Part shown: positions 1-8,068 of the stretch, piece after piece
Layout of the letters: every line of letters begins with the position of its first letter
Numbering within the stretch: the stretch's first letter is position 1
Assembly: GCF_001661265.1 (NCBI RefSeq)
Contig: NW_017567011.1
Coordinates: 329,106 to 349,811 of the forward strand
Direction: 5' to 3'
From: Saitoella complicata NRRL Y-17804
Lineage: Eukaryota; Ascomycota; Saitoellomycetes; Saitoellales; Saitoellaceae
Length of the DNA stretch: 20,706 nucleotides
Position numbers and translations under genes: made by a program
The notes under the pieces: model-generated
Seen by the model: the letters and a program-made list of their open reading frames with translations, nothing else
Databases searched by the model: none
What the model was told of the DNA's origin: nothing

Positions 1-398
1 CATTGAATGTAGGGAGTAAGGGAGTGAATGTTGATGCCCTCTTTGACCACAGGGTCCTGACGCAACTCCTCGAGGGCGAGATCGAGCAATAGCGGTTGAA
101 CAAAGTCCCATTCTTTCAGGGGGTCGACCATGAAGGGTCCTTGGGCATACCTAAATTTCGGCTCCCTAGTAACGATTACCTGAACCATGAAATCATCGTA
201 TTGACTCACAAGTTCAGGTTCTGGGTCTTCGATTTCGAGACCAATGACTGTTTTGGTACGTTTAACCCTGGTGGGTGGTTTTGACGGGGGGCTTGAACGC
301 AAATCATCCTCGAGCCTAGGCGGGGGTTTGGGGGTGCGGCTTGAAGCCCTGAGCTGAAGTGATTGTTTGGCTGCTCCTCTCAGCTTCCTAGGAGGCAT
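1..398 (-). CDS. Hypothetical protein, 3' part outside the window
   Basis: An open frame of 132 codons runs from an ATG at 398-396 off the left edge with no stop. The first ~55 residues are basic and rich in Pro and Ser (it begins MPPRKLRGAAKQSLQLRASS), the kind of low-complexity tail found on nuclear proteins. After that the sequence becomes a mixed, likely folded region with FMVQVIVTREPKFRYAQG and LLLDLALEELRQDPV. I do not recognise the family. The codons look ordinary and there is no sign of an intron in the visible part. An ACGCGT (414-419) lies 16 bp upstream of the ATG. The gene follows H2B on the same strand, 359 bp away. It could be a host gene or the end of a low-copy repeat; the window does not decide. 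Confidence 0.5.
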   Translation of the reverse strand, partial: MPPRKLRGAAKQSLQLRASSRTPKPPPRLEDDLRSSPPSKPPTRVKRTKTVIGLEIEDPEPELVSQYDDFMVQVIVTREPKFRYAQGPFMVDPLKEWDFVQPLLLDLALEELRQDPVVKEGINIHSLTPYIQ

Positions 399-757
399 AT
401 TGATGGAGTTATGACGCGTTTTGTTGGAGTGTCGATGTCAGACGCGCAGGGGTGATTTTAGGCCCTGCGACAGGCATTTTGCAACCAGCAGTACTGTATG
501 CTTGTTACCGCATAGCATGTCGGCAGCAATGCCTTTGAAAGAGATAATACGAGAATGGAAATGGACAGATGATATGAGGACGGACAATTTAGGTGTCTTC
601 AGTGTGATAGATCAAAAGCAAAGAAACGCGCCGGTAACCCATAGTGAAAAAGAAAACCCAGAAACCCGTAGTACACCGTAAGAAAACCCAAACCATAAAA
701 TCAGTGTTCATTCCCGAACCTCCCCCCTGCCCTCATTCTTTCATCGTAACCAACCGC
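399..757. other. Intergenic region, H2B 3' flank and upstream of the left-edge gene
   Basis: This holds the H2B 3' untranslated region and the promoter of the left-edge gene. It contains one ACGCGT (414-419, within AACGCGTCA on the minus strand), 339 bp past the H2B stop. A repeated AAGAAAACCCA (around 649 and 680) is also present. I see no convincing coding frame or RNA gene. Confidence 0.5.
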
Positions 758-1177
758 TTATTTGGAGGAAGAAGAGTACTTGGTGACGGCCTTGGTACCC
801 TCAGAGACGGCGTGCTTGGCCAACTCTCCAGGGAGGATAAGACGGACGGAGGTCTGGATCTCGCGGGATGAGATGGTAGACTTCTTGTTGTAGGCGGCAA
901 GCTTGGAAGCCTCAGTGGCAACGCGCTCGAAGATGTCGTTGACGAAAGAGTTAAGGATGGACATGGCCTTGTTGGAGATACCGGTGTCGGGGTGGACCTG
1001 CTTGAGGACCTTGTAGATGTAGGAGGAGTAGGTCTCCTTGCGGACCTTCTTGCTCTTCTTCTTCTCGCCGGTGGCGGTCTTCTTGCCGGCTTCCTTCTTC
1101 TCGGTAGCGGGGGCCTTGCCAGCGGGGGCAGGAGCCTTTCCTCCAGTAGCGGGCTTCTTCTGAGCGGGAGCGACCAT
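758..1177 (-). CDS. htb1: Histone H2B
   Basis: The 139-residue, intronless frame is a complete core histone H2B. The N-terminal tail (residues 1-~45) is Lys/Ala/Pro rich. The fold begins at [20 protein letters not shown] and continues through the [20 protein letters not shown] and [20 protein letters not shown] blocks, and the C-terminus reads [10 protein letters not shown]. The Lys in AVTKY (K133) matches the H2B ubiquitination site known in yeast. The protein pairs with H2A in the nucleosome. The ATG at 1177-1175 is the only one giving a canonical tail. A TATA element lies about 80 bp upstream on the minus strand (1256-1265). The gene is divergent to H2A, as usual in fungi. Confidence 0.98.
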   Translation of the reverse strand: MVAPAQKKPATGGKAPAPAGKAPATEKKEAGKKTATGEKKKSKKVRKETYSSYIYKVLKQVHPDTGISNKAMSILNSFVNDIFERVATEASKLAAYNKKSTISSREIQTSVRLILPGELAKHAVSEGTKAVTKYSSSSK

Positions 1178-1255
1178 TGTGATAGTTGTAAGTGTGTGTG
1201 TGTAAAAGGCGATACGGATTAGACTTTACGGTGGCCTTGAGGGTGGGTGTGCTCG

Positions 1256-1265
1256 TATATTTATA
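1256..1265 (-). promoter_or_regulatory. TATA box for H2B
   Basis: On the minus strand the sequence reads TATAAATATA, 79-88 bp upstream of the H2B ATG, a fitting distance for a fungal core promoter. Confidence 0.75.
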
Positions 1266-1448
1266 GAATGAGCGGTGCTCGAGCGTTGTGCGCGTGAACC
1301 GCCCAGTCGCGTCCAGAGAGCGTGCGCAAGAGTGCCCGACGGTGGTGAAAAGTCTAAACGAGCAATCACTGGCAGTATCGTTTCAAGGCTTCTAGAGAGC
1401 AGTCGTCCTCTGAGCATGGCGGTGACGAGAGGATTACTGCCTTACACC

Positions 1449-1478
1449 GAATTACACTGAATTACACTGAATTACGGC
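1449..1478. repeat. 10-bp tandem repeat in the histone promoter
   Basis: GAATTACACT occurs twice head to tail (1449-1458, 1459-1468), followed by a diverged third copy GAATTACGGC (1469-1478). CTTACACC (1441-1448) just before may be a decayed unit. The period is close to one helical turn, so a protein bound to each copy would sit on the same face of the DNA. It may be a histone upstream activating sequence. Confidence 0.7.
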
Positions 1479-1507
1479 GAGTAAGGACTGCCCGCGCGCT
1501 CGATCGC

Positions 1508-1517
1508 TTCACGTGAA
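1508..1517. promoter_or_regulatory. E-box palindrome TTCACGTGAA
   Basis: This perfect 10-bp palindrome is centred on CACGTG, the classic bHLH/bZIP core. CACGTGAA occurs three times in the window by eye: here, downstream of H2A (2432) and downstream of H1 (7913). Confidence 0.65.
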
Positions 1518-1539
1518 CGCGCTGAACTCCAACGTGCAA

Positions 1540-1562
1540 TCGATTCAAGTCAACTGAATCGA
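1540..1562. repeat. 8-bp inverted repeat upstream of the H2A TATA box
   Basis: TCGATTCA (1540-1547) and TGAATCGA (1555-1562) are exact reverse complements separated by 7 nt. The second arm ends 7 bp before the H2A TATA box. It may be a dimeric factor site. Confidence 0.6.
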
Positions 1563-1569
1563 ACGAAGG

Positions 1570-2126
<557 letters not shown>

Positions 2127-2555
2127 GGGGTTAAAGTCAATGATGATGGGAGCGGTGTTTAACTAAGGATGTTTCTCTTTTTTACTTTGGGTCAACGGTG
2201 TATTACGGGTCTTGCTTATTGGGTTTCCGGCGCGTTTTCTCTTTTCTTATCACAGCTGCAGCTGTAAACAAATACGATCGATCGATTCATATACTCACTG
2301 TTCAACGCTCGCTTACTTCTTTCCATTGCCTTTCAATAGCAATTGCACCGACTTCATCCCCTCCCACACGCGTCAGGCTCGCACAGTACGCGTTTCGTGA
2401 GGATGGACGCGTCTGAGTCCACCCAGCGCTGCACGTGAATGCAGCGCGTGCGTCATTGTAGAAGTACCGAGATACCTTTGCATTGTTTATCATAAACACC
2501 AATCAAACTCCAGTCGCCCATTCTCAACCCTAACTTGTAACCCATGTATGACAAC
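2127..2555. other. Convergent intergenic region downstream of H2A
   Basis: H2A and the next gene end facing each other across 429 bp, so no promoter is expected. It nevertheless holds three ACGCGT boxes (2368, 2388, 2407), an E-box (2432-2437) and a set of motifs shared with the H1 downstream region. Short frames here look non-coding. Confidence 0.6.
2377..2478. promoter_or_regulatory. Histone downstream module, copy 1 (after H2A)
   Basis: Ordered motifs are GCTCGC (2377-2382), GACGCGTCT (2406-2414), TGCACGTGAA (2430-2439) and AGATACCTT (2470-2478). The same four occur in the same order downstream of H1 (7865-7967). Motif start offsets are 29, 24 and 40 bp here against 26, 20 and 48 bp there. 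The bases between motifs are mostly different, which argues against a recent duplication and for constrained sites. Function unknown. Confidence 0.45.
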
Positions 2556-4284
2556 TTAACCGTCCGAAAATTCATATGCGTCAACTCCCACGGTTCCGGG
2601 ACCGCTGACCTCGGCACCTCCTCTCGCGCCCGTAGCTTCACCGTTGCCGTCCACAGCCTCGGCATCACGATCCTCCGCTGAGGGAGTACCTTCCTCAGTG
2701 CGGGCAACGGGCCTCACCAGTCGCTGCGGGCCTCTCTTTCGCACAGGCACCGCCTCAATCTTGCTCGAATTGGCCATGTTATCTGCGTCCGGACCCCCCG
2801 AATCGTCAGATCCGTTGTTTTGTATTGGCCGTGGTGACCGTTGTATTCTTGATGCTTCTGCTGGTTGCCGCGACGGCGTTGAAACCCACCATTCGCCGGG
2901 AGGTCTTCGGGCGCGGCGCCCTGATGGCGGAACTTCAAATAAGGTCCCCTTATGGAATGGTGTGAGTTTCTCTCGTAGCAAAACGTCTGAAGTCTGTGCT
3001 GACGGTCTTGTGATTGATCTAGACGACTGCTGTTTCACGACGCTTGCGTATGTTCTGCGCCGCGGAGGTGTCTGCTTCTCCGCATCCACATCCATTACCT
3101 GACCCACTGCTCCTTGGACAAGGCCAACTTCCGAAGACTCTGTCAAGGAAGCTCCAGTATCATTTGCAATTTGACCTTGTGGTTGTCCTTCGTGATTGGT
3201 CGCAATGCTTTTTGGTTTCTTACGGGCCGATTCAGAGTTTACCACTTCATCTGCAGCCTCCGAATGCAGAATATCAGCAAGAGCATCTGTCGAGATCTCA
3301 GTCTCATCGCCTTCCGCTTCAGCAGCTGGTCTCTTTAGTGACACTGCACGCCTTCGAGAGCCCGGGCCCCAAGATGATATCCGTCGTTGAGCGGAAGACA
3401 ATGCTTCGCTTGTCCGAACTGCACTTGGTGTGTGTACACACTCAATGTTTTCAGATAAATCCTGTGTGATGGGTGCATTGGAATCTGAGGAGGCGATTGG
3501 TGTCGGTAAAGCACCATGCGAACTGAACCGGCAAGAAGCATTTACGGGTGTCGGTGTTGGAGTCTGCGAAGATCTATCGTTTGTGGTGATCTCTGGTTCA
3601 GTTGTTTCCTGCCTATCTTTGGAAGATTCAACCTCTGACTCCGCATCAAATGCTTCCACCACGTGAGGTACATCATTGGTTGCGGCTGGCTTGATAAGGC
3701 CTGGCGATACTGAAGTACTCCTAGGAAGCGCCGCAGGCTTTATCAAGCGTTTGATAGCATCCAGAGAAGGCGATGCCGGGCGCGGTTGTCGCGCGGACGT
3801 AGCCAACCTATGTAAAGTAGGCGTCGACGGATTGTATGCAACAGCTTGCGGCGCGTTCAGTCGAGTACCGATACTCTGTCAATACGTTAGTATGTATGGT
3901 TGATATAGAGATGGATGGACAAACCCTTGGCATAGGACTCGTAAGATATAAACGGTCCAACACGTCCTCTTTCGGCTGAACAGCACGAGGAGCAGGTGTA
4001 GCTGTCGATCTCTGCCTCTAATCCCGGAATCAGACGCATTCATAACAAGAAAATGCTTCGCGTACGTTTGTTATTGACTGAGGCACCTTGAAGACATTTT
4101 CATCCGGCCGTGGAGTCACAGCGATGGTGCGGAGCGGAGTTGTGGACCTCGGAGGAGGTGGGCCATGCGCAATGCCACCCCATGGTGTGAAGCTGGATCC
4201 AGAGGGAGGTCTTTGTAAACGGACGGCTGGAGACCTTAAAGAGAAGTCCTTGTCAAAGACTGCGCGGGGATCAAGATCTGGCAT
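2556..4284 (-). CDS. Disordered nuclear protein with a CENP-C-like motif
   Basis: CDS on the minus strand: 4284-4066, 4017-3925, 3875-2556; 543 residues. Both introns are short (48 and 49 nt); the second has a perfect TACTAAC branch site and an unusual GTTTGT donor. The start ATG at 4284 gives MPDLDPRAVFDKDF; an upstream exon is not excluded. Almost the whole protein is Ser/Pro/Thr/Glu rich and probably unstructured. It has basic patches (SRRRAVSLKRP, ARKKPK) that could be nuclear signals and a repeated LIKPAA (~residues 148 and 164). The one motif-like block is RRARRPPGEWWV (424-435). The spacing of an Arg eight residues before a Trp pair is that of the nucleosome-binding CENP-C central motif as I know it. 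There is no cupin domain, so it is not a standard Mif2/CENP-C. It could be another kinetochore or chromatin-docking protein; I do not recognise an orthologue. Confidence 0.7.
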
Positions 4285-4632
4285 GTGTTGAACGCATCCA
4301 GGAAGCTCTACAGTGTTTGTACCATGGACCGTACGGTCCCGGTACCTCTTCGTACGTGAGCTACAGCAGGCCGTGTGCGAATCCAACAAACGGTAAACGA
4401 TGTATGAACTATTTAGGCATGAGGTAGAGGAGTTCCAAGCAGTGTAATACAATAACATGACGGCGGCAGCTGTGCCCCTCCTCCGTAAAGGTCGGACGGT
4501 CGGATGCAGCTTCGACGTCGGGGTTCCACCAGTAAGGGCACCTAAAACTCCCGACCACCCTAAAAGCATTGGATCACCAACAATTCTGTCATTGAATACC
4601 CAGGCATCGCAACAACAGTGACCATATACACA
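4285..4632. promoter_or_regulatory. Divergent promoter of the CENP-C-like gene and KGD2
   Basis: The 348 bp between the two start codons hold a 14-bp perfect palindrome (4326-4339) followed at once by CGGTACC. I see no clear TATA box for either gene. Confidence 0.5.
4326..4339. promoter_or_regulatory. 14-bp perfect palindrome GGACCGTACGGTCC
   Basis: The two 7-bp halves are exact reverse complements with no spacer. It contains CCG..CGG half-sites, which resemble targets of zinc-cluster (Zn2Cys6) dimers. It lies 42 bp upstream of the minus-strand start codon and about 300 bp upstream of KGD2. Confidence 0.5.
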
Positions 4633-6191
4633 ATGCAACGTGCCGCAACACAAACACGAGCTGCTCTCCGTACCGGCGCTGCCAGGTGCTCTTCCTCCGT
4701 CTCCTCCAGGGCGTTCGGCAGCGCTTTCCGATCGACCGCTGCCCTCAAGGCCGTCAGACCCGCTCTCGTTTCCAGGTATGGCGCCAAACCGATCCCTAGA
4801 TAATTCCTCGATGGATCACATACTTACGTACTCGGCTCATAGATCTACCCTTGTTTCTGGCAATGCCCGCCAGGTTTTGTCCTTGAACGTCGCCTACCTT
4901 CAGAGCTGTGGATACGCAACCAAGGTTGTGCAGGTGCCTACTATGGCCGAGTCCCTAACAGAGGGTACCCTGAAACAGTGGAACAAGCAGGTCGGAGACT
5001 TTGTGGAGCGTGATGAGGAGATTGCTACTATCGAGACCGACAAGATCGATGTGTCGGTGAACTCACCAGAATCCGGTACCATTGTGGAACTTTACGCTCA
5101 GGAAGAGGACACCGTTGAGGTTGGAAAGGACTTGTTCAAGTTGGAGCTCGGTGACGCACCTGCCGGTGGTGCTGCTAAGAAGGAGGAGGCCAAGGACGCA
5201 CCTAAAGAGGCTGCTTCCCCGGCCAAGGACGAGAAGAAGGAAGAGAAGCCCGCACCTAAGCAAGAGGAGAAGCCTGCACCACCAAAAGAGGAGAAGTCTG
5301 CGCCCAAGAAGGAGGAGAGCAAGCCTGCGCCTAAGCAAGCGAAGCCCGCTGAGCAGCAAGCTGCTCCTGCCGCTGGTGCCCGCACCGAGAACCGTGTCAA
5401 GATGAACCGCATGCGTTTGAGGATTGCCGAGCGTCTTAAGGAGTCCCAGAACACCGCTGCGTCTTTGACTACCTTCAACGAGGTTGACATGTCTGCCCTT
5501 ATGGCTCTCCGTGGCAGGTACAAGGATGACCTCCTTAAGAAGACTGGCATCAAGCTCGGTTTTATGTCTGCTTTCACCCGCGCCTCCGTTCTCGCCATGA
5601 AGGAGGTTCCCGCCATTAACGCCGCCATCGAGGGACCCGGTAAGGGCGACACTATCGTCTACCGCGACTACGTCGACGTTTCCGTTGCCGTTGCTACCCC
5701 TAAGGGTTTGGTCACCCCCGTTGTCCGCAACGCCGAGACCATGGACATGATGACCATTGAGAAGAGCATCGCCGAGTTGGGTGCCAAGGCTCGTGACAAC
5801 AAGCTTACTTTGGAGGATATGGCCGGTGGAACGTTCACTATCTCTAACGGCGGTGTTTTCGGATCTTTGATGGGTAAGTTTCAACGGTTTCGACTGGGGA
5901 CGCTAGATTGACGTCTTTCTTAGGTACCCCCATCATCAACTTGCCCCAGACTGCTGTCCTCGGTCTCCACGCTACTAAGGACCGTCCCGTTGCTGTGAAC
6001 GGTCAGGTGGTTATCCGACCCATGATGTACATGGCTGTAAGTGCCCCGAATATCTTACAAATGGATCATCACTGACATGGTTGTTATAGCTTACCTATGA
6101 CCACCGCCTCGTTGACGGACGTGAGGCCGTTACTTTCTTGAAGCGTGTTAAGGAATTTATTGAGGACCCCGCTTCTATGCTCTTGCACTAA
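4633..6191 (+). CDS. KGD2: Dihydrolipoamide succinyltransferase, E2 of 2-oxoglutarate dehydrogenase
   Basis: CDS join 4633-4775, 4843-5873, 5924-6036, 6090-6191; 462 residues. This mitochondrial matrix enzyme transfers the succinyl group from lipoate to CoA in the TCA cycle. Residues 1-~72 are an Arg/Ala/Ser-rich targeting peptide ([20 protein letters not shown]) ending near GYATK. The lipoyl domain follows (~74-150) with the lipoylated Lys in ETDKIDVSV (K115). A Lys/Pro/Glu/Ala linker with repeated EEKPAPK-like units comes next (~155-245). There is no clear E3-binding domain, as in other eukaryotic E2o proteins. The acyltransferase core begins at [20 protein letters not shown] and contains [20 protein letters not shown] and the active-site DHRLVDG (H434, D438). 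The first intron separates most of the presequence from the rest. Confidence 0.97.
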
Positions 6192-6798
6192 GCGTGTGAG
6201 AGGATAGGGAGGGGTAGATGCACAGAGGGTGTGCAAAAGGAGCCATTTTTACATCCGAGTTGTGGCATGCATAATTCAATCTAATACGATACATCGAACG
6301 CACTTTGCGGGCTTCCATTGCACTGTTGCTGTTGTCTTGTAAACAATCTCCAAGTCCAGTTGGTCGTAACTACACGTACAAGTTCGCACACTGGCCGAGC
6401 GTGGGAAGATGGCCAGTCGCCGTGATCCAGCAGATGCCCGAGCCAAGATTGAGGGATGATGAGGGCTCGGTCGGTATCCTTTACTATTTCGTCTTCAGCT
6501 GCTGTTATCTGCTCTGCTCTGCTCTGCTCTGCTCTGCTCTGGCCGCACACACAGAAAGGAATCACGCGCGGCCACGGCGAAGGGCCACCGCGCGCAGCAC
6601 CCTCCTTAAATCCCACCTTCCCTTCCCGCTTGCCCTCTCCTCACCAAAACATCCGGATCGCTTGAATCACCGTGATATAAGCTTCCTTGCCAGTTTCTTT
6701 CCAGTCGCCTCAACTCACTCTTCTACACCACTCCGCTCAGCACTCCGCGAACGCGCAAACAATCTATCTCTCTCCGGTTGATTCAACATCTATACAAC
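6192..6798. other. Intergenic region between KGD2 and histone H1
   Basis: This holds the KGD2 3' end and the H1 promoter. Visible elements are a (GCTCT)6 microsatellite (6511-6540), a GC-rich stretch with inverted GCGCGG/CCGCGC arms (about 6566-6593), a GATATAAGC that could serve as TATA (6674-6682), and a long pyrimidine-rich leader. Frames in this stretch look like noise. Confidence 0.55.
6511..6540. repeat. Pentanucleotide microsatellite (GCTCT)6
   Basis: Six exact GCTCT units, with partial units on both sides (6508-6541), about 260 bp upstream of the H1 start. One strand is pure pyrimidine apart from the G of each unit. Its length may vary between strains. Confidence 0.9.
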
Positions 6799-7631
6799 AT
6801 GGTTGCCAAGTCTCCTGCTTCGAAGAAGTCTACCAAGTCCTCCAAGGCCAAGTCTGCCGCTGCTACCGTCAAGAAGGCTTCCTACAAGAGCATGATCACT
6901 GATGCTCTCGCTGCTGTACGTAACCCTTTCTTCTCCTCGTCGCGTCGGCGCGGTCATGCTAACGCGAGTTTTTCACAGTTGAAAGAGCGCAACGGCTCCA
7001 GGTCAGTTGGAGGAAATCTATGGGACGATGAACGCCAACACTTGTTTATACTATACCACAAGTCTTCGCGCTCAACGTCCTTTCAACGTTTTTGTTGAGA
7101 GCCTGCGCTAACACCTCGTGCAGTCGTCAAGCGATCAAGCAGTACATCAAGGAGAACTTCGATGTCGACACTCCTGCCTTCGACAGACTGGTAAGCTTGC
7201 TATAACAATGAAACTTACCAGAGTGTATGCTAATGTGTCCGCCGCAGTTCAACAACGCTGTGAGGAACGGTGCCGACGAGGACTACTTCATCCAGCCCAA
7301 GGGTCCCAGCGGTCCTCTCAAGTTCAACAAGAACTTTGGCAAGGAGGAGAGCCCTAAGCCTATTGCTAAGAAGGCCGCTGATGCTGCTAAGACCGCCAAG
7401 TCTACTGCTAAGACTGCCGTCAAGGAGGTCAAGAAGGCCGTTGCGGAACCCAAGAAGACTGCGACCAAGGCCAAGACTGCCGCCAAAAAAGTCACCAAGA
7501 AGGTCGAGGACCCTTTGAAGAAGGCCAAGGGCGGCCGTGTTACCAAGAACAGTGCTTCCAAGAAGACGGCCGGTAAGGTTGCGCCCAAGAAGGCTGCTAC
7601 TCGCAAGACCACCGCTGCGAGGAAGGCTTAA
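6799..7631 (+). CDS. HHO1: Linker histone H1 (three introns)
   Basis: CDS join 6799-6915, 6979-7001, 7124-7190, 7248-7631; 196 residues. The introns are 63, 122 and 57 nt; two exons are very short (23 and 67 nt), and the second intron is twice the usual length. Spliced, they rebuild a winged-helix H15 domain (~25-97): SYKSMITDALAALKERNGSS, RQAIKQYIKENFDVDTPAFD, RLFNNAVRNGADEDYFIQ. The rest (~100-196) is a Lys/Ala/Thr/Pro tail with many AKK and TAK units that binds linker DNA. The protein compacts chromatin between nucleosomes. The ATG at 6799 is preceded by ACAAC, a good fungal start context. It lies 4.7 kb from the H2A/H2B pair. Confidence 0.96.
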
Positions 7632-8068
7632 ATGGATATGGTAATGTGTGTATGGGGTTTCTCTTTGTGACTGCTACTGGTTGATCTTGGGCTTTTGGTT
7701 TGTTTGGTTTGTTTATTTCGATTTACAGGAATGTTAGGATGCTGGCAGGTTGGTGTTCCTTTTGTGATCGTTTGTTTCTGTTTTACTTCTATCGTTATAA
7801 TACTGCGATTCTAAACACAATGCTGTTGCTTGTGATGTTCCGGTGCTGATCTGATCGTCTGCGCGCTCGCCTCGCGCGTTCGGGCTGGACGACGCGTCTC
7901 TGCGCCGTGATGCACGTGAACGTCGCGTTTGATCATACTACGCACCCCCACGCCCTTCAGATACCTTATTTCGGTGTCGCAAAATCATCACGAATGATAA
8001 GATTGGAATTCGTTTCTTTATTCATAGAATCAATTTCAGGCGGTTCAAATGTTGCCGCCACCAGGAGG
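7632..8068. other. Convergent intergenic region downstream of H1
   Basis: H1 and the coiled-coil gene converge across 437 bp. The first ~220 bp is T-rich 3' UTR-like sequence. The GC-rich part at about 7855-7930 carries the motif module shared with the H2A downstream region. Confidence 0.6.
7861..7967. promoter_or_regulatory. Histone downstream module, copy 2 (after H1)
   Basis: GCGCGCTCG (7861-7869, containing the start of GCTCGC at 7865), GACGCGTCT (7891-7899), TGCACGTGAA (7911-7920) and AGATACCTT (7959-7967) follow in the same order as downstream of H2A. GCGCGCTCG and CACGTGAACG are also both found in the H2A/H2B promoter (1494-1502, 1510-1519). The module begins about 230 bp past the H1 stop. 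Confidence 0.45.

Noticed and set aside
2198-2502. Small frames in the region downstream of H2A
   Set aside because: They overlap on both strands, have no protein-like composition and no recognised motif.
4018-4653. A longer N-terminus for the CENP-C-like protein, extending upstream of 4284
   Set aside because: The extra residues are Cys/Trp/Tyr-rich and unlike the rest, and would overlap the KGD2 start; the ATG at 4284 is simpler.
6305-6781. A 150-codon frame upstream of H1
   Set aside because: It is driven by the microsatellite and pyrimidine tracts, runs through the probable H1 core promoter and shows no domain.
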